From: a virus | Reading direction: 5' to 3' (one strand) | Length of the DNA: 28,254 nucleotides | IMG/VR virus record: IMGVR_UViG_3300042868_005174 | Span: 1 to 28,254 of that record | Part shown: one piece after another, positions 8,280 to 13,468 of the stretch | How the letters are laid out: every line of letters begins with the position of its first letter | How positions within the stretch are numbered: position 1 is the first letter of the stretch | Notes under the pieces: model-generated | The model's input: the letters and a program-made list of their open reading frames with translations, nothing else | Databases searched by the model: none | Told to the model about the DNA's origin: nothing | Position numbers and translations under genes: made by a program

Positions 8280-8287
8280 CAAATATA
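8280..8287 (-). promoter_or_regulatory. Late promoter-like TATATTTG element at the head of the leftward block
   Basis: Minus-strand TATATTTG ending 4 nt before the ATG at 8275. A TTTGG read leftward at about 8308-8312 could serve as the -33 partner. Spacing to the start codon implies a leaderless transcript. Confidence 0.55.
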
Positions 8288-8559
8288 ACCCTTGAGGGAG
8301 AATAACCAAATAACTTACCTACGGGTGAAGTTAGCATTAGATAAAGTTAATTTAATACCCCCGTATTTGAGAGATTTTTTTTTCTGAGCCCCCCGGTCAT
8401 CAGGTGTACGTGAGGGGAGGGGCCAAAATTTTCCTACCCCCGGAACTTAATCAGATATATATTGGCTTGGGGGTGTCCAAATTCATATACCCCGTAGCCT
8501 TTCGGCATCGACGCTATCCCCCGTCGGAGAGAAGCGATGCTCCCTTTACATATACAGAT

Positions 8560-9012
8560 ATGTCAAAAGTTACACAGAATGATGTTGACGTGGTCGAGAA
8601 CCAAATCAACTCACAGGCTGACGCACACACGCCTGTTCAACAAAGTGCTGATTCTTCGAATGCAAGTGCTCCGCTGGAGCCGAGAGCCGAGAGTCGCTAT
8701 GCTGTCGGTGATATACGCACGGAGCCTATTCGCACCTGCGTTGCTATCATCCCTACGTCTGGCTCCAATGCTGGGCGTCAGATGTACGTCATCAACGGCA
8801 CCCACTGGACTCGTCAGGAGCCTCAGCCTACGCACAATACGCTGGTGCTTCAGTACACTTCGTGGAAAGCCAAGGACGGCTCTACCGCCTTCGGCTGGAA
8901 CGTACAGGGCACGAACGTGGACGCTTTCTCGTTGACCATCGACCAGAAGATTGCGAAGGTCGTGGCTCACGATGCCTCTTATTCGCAGGCTCTGGCGCTG
9001 TTGCTGAAATAA
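8560..9012 (+). CDS. Orphan protein of a G+C-rich island (150 aa)
   Basis: Not recognised. The frame is open from 8404, but the upstream part is low-quality sequence, and the ATG at 8560 ('MSKVTQNDVDVVENQ') is the sensible start. Residues 15-50 are acidic and disordered-looking; the remainder ('RYAVGDIRTEPIRTCVAII' to 'QALALLLK') looks folded, with beta strands around 'MYVINGTHWTR'. Codon use is clearly richer in G+C than in every neighbour, so recent transfer is likely. It points rightward, between the divergent blocks, and is followed at once by a strong terminator, making it a one-gene unit. Confidence 0.75.
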   Translation: MSKVTQNDVDVVENQINSQADAHTPVQQSADSSNASAPLEPRAESRYAVGDIRTEPIRTCVAIIPTSGSNAGRQMYVINGTHWTRQEPQPTHNTLVLQYTSWKAKDGSTAFGWNVQGTNVDAFSLTIDQKIAKVVAHDASYSQALALLLK

Positions 9013-9022
9013 CTCCGTCACG

Positions 9023-9044
9023 GGGGGACTTTGTCCCCCTTTTT
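9023..9044 (+). terminator. Rho-independent terminator of the orphan gene
   Basis: GGGGGAC (9023-9029) pairs with GTCCCCC (9033-9039) around TTT and is followed by TTTTT. It begins 11 nt after the stop codon. Confidence 0.9.
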
Positions 9045-9223
9045 GCCTTCCGACAATGTCGCTGTGCGTGGTCTACGTGCGTTCTTCTCGGCAGTTGGTC
9101 TGCCTGTCGGCAGGTTTGTTTTGTGCTTACGCACTTGCTTACGCACGAGTTGCTGTCGCCAGACTTTGTGGGTTCTCAAACCCTTAAAATCTTATGAAAT
9201 AATACAAAAACTAAAGGTTTTTT

Positions 9224-9297
9224 TAGTTTTGTTTAACTTTTGGGGTCTCAGCACGGTGATTTGGGAGACCTTCCTTGTAAAAAGTTAAACAAAACTA
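9224..9297. repeat. Nested perfect inverted repeat (18-bp outer arms)
   Basis: TAGTTTTGTTTAACTTTT (9224-9241) is an exact inverted match to 9280-9297. Inside it, GGTCTC (9244-9249) matches GAGACC (9265-9270), extendable by two G-U pairs in RNA, around a 15-nt loop. It lies in the non-coding divergence zone and is not followed by a T-run, so it is not a simple terminator. Candidate roles are a replication origin, a protein-binding site or a recombination end. Confidence 0.75.
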
Positions 9298-9338
9298 TAG
9301 TTTTTCATAATAATTTGGGTGAAAAAGAGGGTGAAAAT

Positions 9339-9586
9339 GGGGGTCAACACCCCTCAGCTCCCTTTCTCTGGTCAAAAAAACCCCAAAAACAGGGAACTAA
9401 CTATATAGAAATAGTAAAACCTTAACCTTTACTCATTAGTATTAAGGGTTATTACCGTTACTATAGAGAGTATAGAGGTATACATCTTCTTTATTCAGAA
9501 GATGTCCTTTCTATTGCTAAGCAAAACTTTTGCTTGGTCGACTATGCGACCTTAAATAGCCTTTAGGCATAGTGCGTCGCTCTATG
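9339..9586 (+). other. Hairpin-dense leader region of the rightward block
   Basis: The 581 bp between 9013 and 9593 carry no convincing gene. After the large inverted repeat, this part shows a series of perfect short hairpins: GGGGGT/ACCCCT (9339-9354), CCTTAA/TTAAGG (9420-9447), CTATA/TATAG (9461-9475), ACATCTTC/GAAGATGT (9482-9505), AAGCAAAA/TTTTGCTT (9519-9535), GGTCG/CGACC (9536-9551) and CATAG/CTATG (9568-9586). It precedes the first small gene of the rightward block. It could be a structured 5' leader or an origin region. Confidence 0.55.
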
Positions 9587-9593
9587 AGTGGGT

Positions 9594-9791
9594 ATGGACA
9601 AAATCACATTAATCGCATCTAATTACGACGAACAAACAGGAATATTCACTTTCTTCTTTCATAACACTGAAACTAATTGGTATTATGAAATGTCTTGTAG
9701 AAATTCATTTGGTACTAGGGATATGCATAGTAGAGTTCCTACAATGACAAGAGAAGAGTTTGTACGTATTGCAGGTGAAAGACTTGCTTAA
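9594..9791 (+). CDS. Small unknown protein (65 aa)
   Basis: Begins 'MDKITLIASNYDEQTGIFTF' and ends 'MTREEFVRIAGERLA'. The pattern suggests two or three beta strands followed by a helix. The ATG at 9594 is preferred over the GTG two codons upstream. No motif is recognised. It starts just after the hairpin series and is followed 3 nt later by a hairpin, so it may be expressed as its own short unit from the divergence zone. Confidence 0.6.
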   Translation: MDKITLIASNYDEQTGIFTFFFHNTETNWYYEMSCRNSFGTRDMHSRVPTMTREEFVRIAGERLA

Positions 9792-9794
9792 TTT

Positions 9795-9820
9795 AAGGGG
9801 GCTTAAGCTCCCTTTACTTT
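9795..9820 (+). terminator. Terminator-like hairpin after the 65-aa gene
   Basis: AAGGGGGC pairs with GCTCCCTT (one G-U pair) around TTAA, followed by the imperfect T-run TTTACTTT. Confidence 0.65.
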
Positions 9821-9849
9821 AATGCATCATTCTATCTTCACAAGGGATA

Positions 9850-10046
9850 GCAGTAGTAATTGAGCTAAGGGAAATCCTTAGTAATATCAGAGTAATATCT
9901 GATGTAGACAGTAGGATACTCTCTGAAATAAGTGAGTCCAAGAAACCTTAAGTGATTAGGTCTGTCATTACTACTGAATGCAGAGTGGAGTAAACTACAA
10001 GGTATGGTTATCCTACTAACACAACTAGAGGACCTTGTAGTTTTTT
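9850..10046 (+). ncRNA. Multi-branched structured RNA of unknown family
   Basis: No gene fits in 9792-10073. Instead a closing stem CAGTAGTAAT (9851-9860) / ATTACTACTG (9967-9976) encloses hairpins CTAAGG/CCTTAG (9865-9881) and ATCAGA/TCTGAT (9886-9903), plus an inner stem GACAG/CTGTC (9907-9911 with 9962-9966) that stacks directly on the closing stem. The inner stem holds two more hairpins (GG..ACTC/GAGTCC at 9914-9939; ACCT/AGGT at 9945-9961). A terminator hairpin follows at once. All helices are mutually compatible apart from minor contact at 9961. I do not recognise a known family. A trans-acting sRNA, a riboswitch-like element or a ribozyme are all possible. Confidence 0.6.
9993..10046 (+). 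terminator. Rho-independent terminator of the structured RNA
   Basis: AACTACAAGGT (9993-10003) pairs perfectly with ACCTTGTAGTT (10032-10042) around a 28-nt loop, followed by a T-run. Confidence 0.8.
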
Positions 10047-10073
10047 AATTGAACTAAACTAAACAGATATAAA

Positions 10074-10271
10074 ATGGAAAACTCTTTCGAACTCACTGAA
10101 GCACATACTATCATGCTAGATGGTATGGATGATGAACTTAAAGCTGCTGCTAAGCAAGTTGTTGACACCCTTGGTTACTATGTAGCTATTCAGTTCTTTG
10201 TGGCTGAATTTAAAATGACTGAAGATAACGCAAAAGTTCTTGCTGATCTTGGGTGCTATGTAATTGAGTAA
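10074..10271 (+). CDS. Small acidic unknown protein (65 aa)
   Basis: Begins 'MENSFELTEAHTIMLDGMDD' and ends 'NAKVLADLGCYVIE'. It is helical and acidic, with no known motif. The leader just upstream contains repeated ACTAAAC units and is A-rich with no clear Shine-Dalgarno site, as with other genes in this block. It starts 27 nt after the terminator of the structured RNA and is 3 nt from the next gene. Confidence 0.65.
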   Translation: MENSFELTEAHTIMLDGMDDELKAAAKQVVDTLGYYVAIQFFVAEFKMTEDNAKVLADLGCYVIE

Positions 10272-10274
10272 ACT

Positions 10275-10487
10275 ATGGGTAAGTTTATAGTATTCTCTAC
10301 CTTAAGTCAAGCTAAAAACTATATTAAGCGCAAACTTCCCAGGTATTCTTGGAGTGAAGGTTGTGGCTGTTGTTATAGTTACTCTTATCCTTCAATACAG
10401 GGTAAGCGAATTCTTTACGTGCAGCATTATTCTTCTGCAGGTAGTCCCACTACTGAAGTAACTGTCATTGGCAGATACAAAAGATAA
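10275..10487 (+). CDS. Small basic, Cys-containing unknown protein (70 aa)
   Basis: Basic and Tyr-rich, with 'LPRYSWSEGCGCCYSYSYP' in the middle; the C-x-C-C cluster (around residues 33-36) could bind metal. The C-terminal part ('RILYVQHYSSAGSPTTEVTV') looks like beta strands. It lies 3 nt after the 65-aa gene, so the two are probably co-translated. Not recognised. Confidence 0.65.
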   Translation: MGKFIVFSTLSQAKNYIKRKLPRYSWSEGCGCCYSYSYPSIQGKRILYVQHYSSAGSPTTEVTVIGRYKR

Positions 10488-10490
10488 GCA

Positions 10491-10620
10491 TTCTACTGGC
10501 CATAGAGTGTAGAAAATTCGTGATTGGCCACACGTCAAGGCAAATGAAGATGTCTTTGAAATCCAAGAGAGGTTTCTAAAGGGGGTTAGTGAACAAATGA
10601 TCTAATCCCTCATCTTTTTT
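10491..10620 (+). ncRNA. Second structured intergenic RNA with terminator
   Basis: Between 10488 and 10632 there is no gene but good RNA structure: TTCTAC/GTAGAA (10491-10514); a bulged 10-bp helix CTTT-GAAA-CC with GG-TTTC-AAAG (10554-10581, loop AAGAGA); and GGGGTTAG/CTAATCCC (10582-10609) followed by T6, which looks like a terminator. It may be the processed 3' end of the upstream operon or an independent sRNA. No promoter motif of the TAnnTTTG type was seen. Confidence 0.45.
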
Positions 10621-10632
10621 AATTATTAAACT

Positions 10633-10857
10633 ATGAAACCAATTATATATTTCGGGAAAGCATTGTTGATGATAGTGCTCCCAATCGTCTTTATTGTGAT
10701 AAGCTCTATTATCATAGCCGGTTTGTTCGCTCTATTAGGCACTCTTATGGGGCAGAATACTTTTGCTAATTGCTTCCAGAATCTTTTAGGTAATGTAGCC
10801 TTTGTAATGACCATCATTACTTTGCTTTTGTGGTTGATAAACCAAGTAACAGATTAA
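10633..10857 (+). CDS. Small two-span membrane protein (74 aa)
   Basis: Two strongly hydrophobic stretches are visible: residues about 9-38 ('LLMIVLPIVFIVISSIIIAG' and beyond) and about 52-69 ('VAFVMTIITLLLWLI'). There is a short N-terminal basic/aromatic cap ('MKPIIYFGKA'). It looks like a holin-sized membrane protein, but the lysis genes are 3.5 kb away, so a holin role is only a possibility. It lies 3 nt before the small Cys protein. Confidence 0.7.
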   Translation: MKPIIYFGKALLMIVLPIVFIVISSIIIAGLFALLGTLMGQNTFANCFQNLLGNVAFVMTIITLLLWLINQVTD

Positions 10858-10860
10858 GCT

Positions 10861-11016
10861 ATGACGTTCGAAGAAGCCTCGGATATGTTTGCTATGCATA
10901 GCATCAGTCCAGATTTAACCTGTCAGTGTGATGAAGAACTACAAGTTCTTTGTCAACAGTGCATGGAAGATGAATCAGATCTTAATGCATTTGAGAATCA
11001 AACTTATGAGGGGTGA
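10861..11016 (+). CDS. Small acidic four-Cys protein (51 aa)
   Basis: A short gene starting 3 nt after the membrane protein. It reads 'MTFEEASDMFAMHSISPDL' and then has C21-x-C23 and C31-x2-C34 ('CQCDEELQVLCQQC'), spaced like a zinc knuckle or mini zinc ribbon. The rest is acidic. Its stop codon lies inside a hairpin (GGGTGA/TCACCC), typical of a unit end. The function is unknown; metal binding is inferred from spacing only. Confidence 0.6.
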   Translation: MTFEEASDMFAMHSISPDLTCQCDEELQVLCQQCMEDESDLNAFENQTYEG

Positions 11017-11034
11017 GTAATCACCCTTCTTCTT
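11011..11034 (+). terminator. Hairpin at the end of the four-Cys gene
   Basis: GGGTGA (11011-11016) pairs with TCACCC (11021-11026) around GTAA and is followed by the pyrimidine run TTCTTCTT, so termination may be weak. Confidence 0.55.
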
Positions 11035-11077
11035 ACTAAACTAAAATTAAACTAAAGATAAACTTAATTAATGAACT

Positions 11078-11461
11078 ATGAGAACCAGATTTACCAGACA
11101 GACACAAGTGGTCGAAAAGGTTAGCCTTTCACACTTACGAGCCTTCAGAATTGAAGCCAGACACAAACAAGATGCTTTACCTCGTCAGGAAAGACTTCTT
11201 ACTTATGAGATTCGAGACATGTTCAAGAATCTCTCGTATGAAACTATGCTGAACGAGAAGCGAGACTTACGTCATTTAAGTAAGCCTCCAGTCAAAGAGC
11301 AGATTGTCTCTTTTAAGAAAAGAATAGTTTATGCTACATCTTATGATGTACTACAAGATACTATTCTTGGAACCTATCGTAGAGGTAAGAACTACGTTAA
11401 GCGTAAAATTGATGCGATGGAAGTAGTTCCAGTCATTGACTGGGATTCATTCGCAAAGTAA
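11078..11461 (+). CDS. Basic unknown protein (127 aa)
   Basis: A strongly basic, helical protein, beginning 'MRTRFTRQTQVVEKVSLSHL' and containing 'SFKKRIVYATSYDVLQDTIL' and 'GRRGKNYVKRKIDAM'-like basic stretches. The charge suggests contact with nucleic acid, but no HTH or zinc motif is clear. The leader holds several ACTAAA units. A symmetrical hairpin follows 6 nt after the stop codon, so it may be a single-gene unit. Confidence 0.65.
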   Translation: MRTRFTRQTQVVEKVSLSHLRAFRIEARHKQDALPRQERLLTYEIRDMFKNLSYETMLNEKRDLRHLSKPPVKEQIVSFKKRIVYATSYDVLQDTILGTYRRGKNYVKRKIDAMEVVPVIDWDSFAK

Positions 11462-11467
11462 CCAACA

Positions 11468-11485
11468 GGGGATAGAGATATCCCC
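11468..11485 (+). terminator. Hairpin after the 127-aa gene
   Basis: GGGGATA (11468-11474) pairs perfectly with TATCCCC (11479-11485) around GAGA, followed only by TTCATT, so it may protect the 3' end rather than terminate. Confidence 0.55.
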
Positions 11486-11539
11486 TTCATTAAATCAAAA
11501 AACCAATTCAAAAACCAAACTAACTTAAATTAAAAAATT

Positions 11540-12067
11540 ATGTCACAAGTAAAAGTAGTTGCAATGCAAGACGGATCGATTGTTAAACAATCAAGTAACC
11601 CTGAATTCGGATTTATCCGTGTATCACAGGAAACTGTATCTATTGTTAATGGTTGGATTCGCAAGAATTCTCGTAGTGCATTGTTCAATGGTAATTTCAA
11701 AGACCTTCAGTCTATGGGATTGCGTGCAGGTTCTGTATTTCCAGGTAAACTTGTTATCGACGAAGCATTAGAAGCATTTAATCCTGGTCCTTACCAAGAC
11801 AGAGACTTGAAGTATGCTTTCGAAGGCGGTCCATTGTGTGTATTCGAGGACATGCCTATCTATCGCAGAACTCGTTACACTGAGAATGTAAACGAAATGG
11901 ATACGCTTATCCAACACACCAACACTGAAGAGATTCGTGCTGCTGTAGAAAAGCGTAAGCAGGCTGTTACCAGCTTATCAGAGAACCTTACTAATGTAGA
12001 GGTAGCTGAAGCAGTTGAAACACCTGCTGTAGTATCCGAGGTTGCTGAAGTAGAAGCACCCTTTTAA
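11540..12067 (+). CDS. Conserved-type phage protein of unknown function (175 aa)
   Basis: The N-terminal 'SNPEFGFIRVSQETVSIVNG', central 'LPGK'-like 'VFPGKLVIDEALEAFNPG' and 'MPIYRRTRYTENVNEMDTLI' followed by 'QHTNTEEIRAA' form a pattern I associate, from memory, with a family common in Bacteroidota phages and prophages, without a named function. The last 35 residues are Glu/Val/Ala-rich and acidic, a tail type often found on nucleic-acid-binding proteins. It has its own A-rich leader and a strong terminator, suggesting an independent, well-expressed unit. Confidence 0.75.
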   Translation: MSQVKVVAMQDGSIVKQSSNPEFGFIRVSQETVSIVNGWIRKNSRSALFNGNFKDLQSMGLRAGSVFPGKLVIDEALEAFNPGPYQDRDLKYAFEGGPLCVFEDMPIYRRTRYTENVNEMDTLIQHTNTEEIRAAVEKRKQAVTSLSENLTNVEVAEAVETPAVVSEVAEVEAPF

Positions 12068-12076
12068 TTTTATTGA

Positions 12077-12102
12077 AACCATAGTGTAAAAGCTATGGTT
12101 TT
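12077..12102 (+). terminator. Terminator before the tRNA-Glu gene
   Basis: AACCATAG (12077-12084) pairs with CTATGGTT (12093-12100) followed by TT; the tRNA begins 5 nt later. Confidence 0.6.
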
Positions 12103-12106
12103 ACTT

Positions 12107-12178
12107 GGCCCGTTCGTCTAACGGTTAGGACAGCAGGATTTCATCCTGAAGACAGAGGTTCGATTCCTCTACGGGCTA
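12107..12178 (+). tRNA. tRNA-Glu (anticodon UUC)
   Basis: A complete cloverleaf: acceptor GGCCCGT/ACGGGCT (12107-12113 with 12171-12177), D arm GTCT..GGAC, anticodon arm with loop ATTTCAT giving UUC, and a T arm GAGG-TTCGATT-CCTC. The discriminator is A12178, and the CCA end is not encoded (CT follows). The first anticodon-stem pair is a G-A mismatch. It resembles bacterial tRNA-Glu. It would support decoding of GAA, which is abundant in these genes. Confidence 0.92.
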
Positions 12179-12192
12179 CTAAACTAATTACA

Positions 12193-12681
12193 ATGATTCA
12201 AAAACTAAAGAACAACTGCTGTTTAATTGTACTTGCAATGCTACTGTGTAGCTTCTATCAAAAGATAATAGTATTAGTGCTTATGGTAGGCGGGTTCTTT
12301 GTATCACCTGAAGGATCTAAAATACTTTATCACTACTGTTTTGGAAATGGAGACACTCTCTATCTAGACGGATCTTATTTAAGTAAATCACCGGTAATAC
12401 TACGACAAGCAAAAAAATTAAAAGTTAGCCAATCAGTTAAAAACTTTGGCTTCAAACAACACGAAGATTGGAGATTGTCTTACGCATTAAACCCATTTAC
12501 TATCAAAAGAACTCGTAAAGAGTACATTGTTAGTCAGTGGATAGAATTCGATAAGACTCGTAAAGTTAAAACTAAACTAAATCTGTTTTTATTTACTATT
12601 ACAATACCAGATGCTATAGTTCATACTTACGACTGCACTCCATTCCTAGTAGTATTTAAATTTAAACTAAGCCAAACTTAA
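12193..12681 (+). CDS. Membrane-anchored unknown protein (162 aa)
   Basis: A hydrophobic segment at residues about 9-38 ('CLIVLAMLLCSFYQKIIVLV' and onward) would anchor the protein, with a basic, mixed-structure domain after it ('YHYCFGNGDTLYLDGSYLSK', 'WRLSYALNPFTIKRTRKEY'). The C-terminal part is beta-like, and the overall charge is basic. The start lies 14 nt after the tRNA. It is not recognised; a role in the envelope, such as lysis or exclusion, is conceivable but unsupported. Confidence 0.65.
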   Translation: MIQKLKNNCCLIVLAMLLCSFYQKIIVLVLMVGGFFVSPEGSKILYHYCFGNGDTLYLDGSYLSKSPVILRQAKKLKVSQSVKNFGFKQHEDWRLSYALNPFTIKRTRKEYIVSQWIEFDKTRKVKTKLNLFLFTITIPDAIVHTYDCTPFLVVFKFKLSQT

Positions 12682-12688
12682 AATTTAT

Positions 12689-12696
12689 TACTTTTG
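12689..12696 (+). promoter_or_regulatory. TAnnTTTG promoter element ahead of the tmRNA region
   Basis: TACTTTTG matches the Bacteroidota -7 consensus. No clear TTG was seen at the -33 position. It would drive the RNA gene cluster (small RNA, tmRNA, tRNA-like gene). Confidence 0.5.
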
Positions 12697-12732
12697 TACT
12701 GAACCTCTTTTGGGATAGTATCCCTTAACCGA

Positions 12733-12776
12733 AAGTTCCCACCTGCATACCGTAGGATCTGCTTGTGGGACTTTTT
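12733..12776 (+). terminator. Terminator-like hairpin between the promoter and the tmRNA
   Basis: AAGT-CCCAC (12733-12742, one bulged T) pairs with GTGGGACTT (12665+100 to 12773) around a 22-nt loop and is followed by T5. With the promoter at 12689 and a GGGA/TCCC hairpin at 12712-12724, it could define an RNA of about 75 nt, or act as an attenuator or processing site ahead of the tmRNA. Confidence 0.55.
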
Positions 12777-12795
12777 CTTAAGTTCTTAAATTTAT

Positions 12796-13147
12796 GGGGA
12801 AGAATTGGAATCGACAGGATTGATTGGGTTTAATGTTCACGCAGAGAGATGGTACTGTTCTCTTTAATCACGTATCAAAAAATTTAAACGGCAACGTTGA
12901 GAAATCAAACATGACTTTTGAGAGTGCTATTGAATTCGTTAGCGAATATCAAATGGCTGCCTAAGTCTCGGGGAGTCATCCCTTGGAACAGAAAATGGCA
13001 ATTTAAGGTTCTTGGACCTAAACCAAGTGGTGGAATTTGACTTCGGTCAACTCTTTACGGTGCAGAGTTTACTCAGTACTAAGCGTGTAAATAAAGACAT
13101 TGAATTGCGACTTTATCTGGACGGGGGTTCGAGGCCCCCCTTCTCCA
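12796..13147 (+). ncRNA. ssrA: Phage tmRNA (transfer-messenger RNA)
   Basis: It rescues stalled ribosomes by acting as tRNA-Ala and then as a short mRNA. The acceptor stem GGGGAAG (12796-12802) pairs with CTTCTCC (13140-13146), including the G3-U70 alanine identity pair. The 5' end has the conserved GGAATCGACAGG-type segment, and the 3' end has a T arm GGGGG-TTCGAGG-CCCCC. The tag frame most likely resumes at GGC 12890 and ends at TAA 12962-12964. The 24-residue tag starts GNVEKSN and ends SEYQMAA, compared with about nine residues in the usual Bacteroidota tags. CCA is not encoded. It is 352 nt, normal for a one-piece tmRNA. It is followed 6 nt later by a tRNA-like gene. Confidence 0.93.
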
Positions 13148-13153
13148 CAAAAT

Positions 13154-13262
13154 AGTCAGGTGGCGGAATTGGTAGACGCACATTAGAAAGTTCCTATAAA
13201 CCAATGGTTAATATCGTGGAGCTTTGGTATTAACATAACAGGTTCGAATCCTGTCCTGACTA
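13154..13262 (+). tRNA. Malformed tRNA-Leu-like gene, anticodon not assignable
   Basis: The acceptor AGTCAGG/CCTGACT (13154-13160 with 13255-13261), the D arm GCG-GAATTGGTAGA-CGC, and the T arm ACAGG-TTCGAAT-CCTGT are all intact and Leu-like. Length is 109 nt, over 20 more than normal. The middle folds as CATT/AATG with an 18-nt loop (13181-13206), then GTTAATA/TATTAAC with a 14-nt loop (13207-13234) as the variable arm. No 7-nt anticodon loop with U33 fits. It may be a pseudo-tRNA, a decoy, or a tRNA with a short insertion. Confidence 0.6.
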
Positions 13263-13300
13263 CAAAGGGCTGCCAACACAGTCCCGGTTCGCAAGGAACC
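13262..13300 (+). repeat. Stem-loop module, copy 1
   Basis: ACAAAGGGCTGCCAACACAG followed by TC, then a hairpin GGTTC/GAACC (13286-13300). GGGCTG pairs with CAG-T-CCC (13267-13285). It is repeated 120 nt downstream, and AAAGGG occurs further on in both copies. Confidence 0.5.
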
Positions 13301-13340
13301 AAACATATCTGTTCATATTAATTAAAGGGATCACCAAAGA

Positions 13341-13369
13341 AGGAGCAAATGTTGGTTTGCTCCTTTTTT
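13341..13369 (+). terminator. Rho-independent terminator of the RNA gene cluster
   Basis: AGGAGCAAA (13341-13349) pairs perfectly with TTTGCTCCT (13356-13364) around TGTTGG, followed by TTTTT. Confidence 0.9.
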
Positions 13370-13381
13370 ATTTAGATAAAG

Positions 13382-13442
13382 ACAAAGGCTGCCTATAACA
13401 GTCGGTTTTCATAGCAATCAAAGGGTTTTATAGGGACCCTTT
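13382..13442 (+). repeat. Stem-loop module, copy 2
   Basis: ACAAAGGCTGCCTATAACAG followed by TC matches copy 1 closely (same hairpin with one G-U pair). It is followed by GGTT and then AAAGGG/CCCTTT (13420-13442), a hairpin without a T-run. It ends 26 nt before the next gene, so it could be a leader element. Confidence 0.5.
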
Positions 13443-13468
13443 ATCTAGAACCAAATAATCCTAATTAT

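Noticed and set aside
8404-8559. Upstream extension of the orphan gene (52 codons before ATG 8560)
   Set aside because: It begins at an ATG-like position, but the region has odd composition and the encoded stretch does not look like a domain; the ATG at 8560 fits better.
8611-9021. Minus-strand open frame in the G+C-rich island
   Set aside because: Open only because high G+C lowers stop frequency; the plus-strand gene has better codon use and a terminator in the right place.
9031-9425. Plus-strand open frames after the terminator
   Set aside because: They span inverted repeats and show no protein-like pattern or start signal; the region is better read as non-coding.
10626-10817. Minus-strand open frame opposite the small membrane protein
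   Set aside because: The plus-strand protein has two clear membrane spans and lies in an operon; the reverse frame is a shadow.
12193-12681. Holin call for the 162-aa membrane protein
   Set aside because: It has one clear anchor with a large basic domain and lies away from the lysis genes; not enough for a holin.
13154-13262. Assigning anticodon UAG or UAA to the tRNA-Leu-like gene
   Set aside because: ATTAGAA could read as a Leu(UAG) loop, but only two bases would remain for the 5' half of the anticodon stem, so no consistent arm forms.
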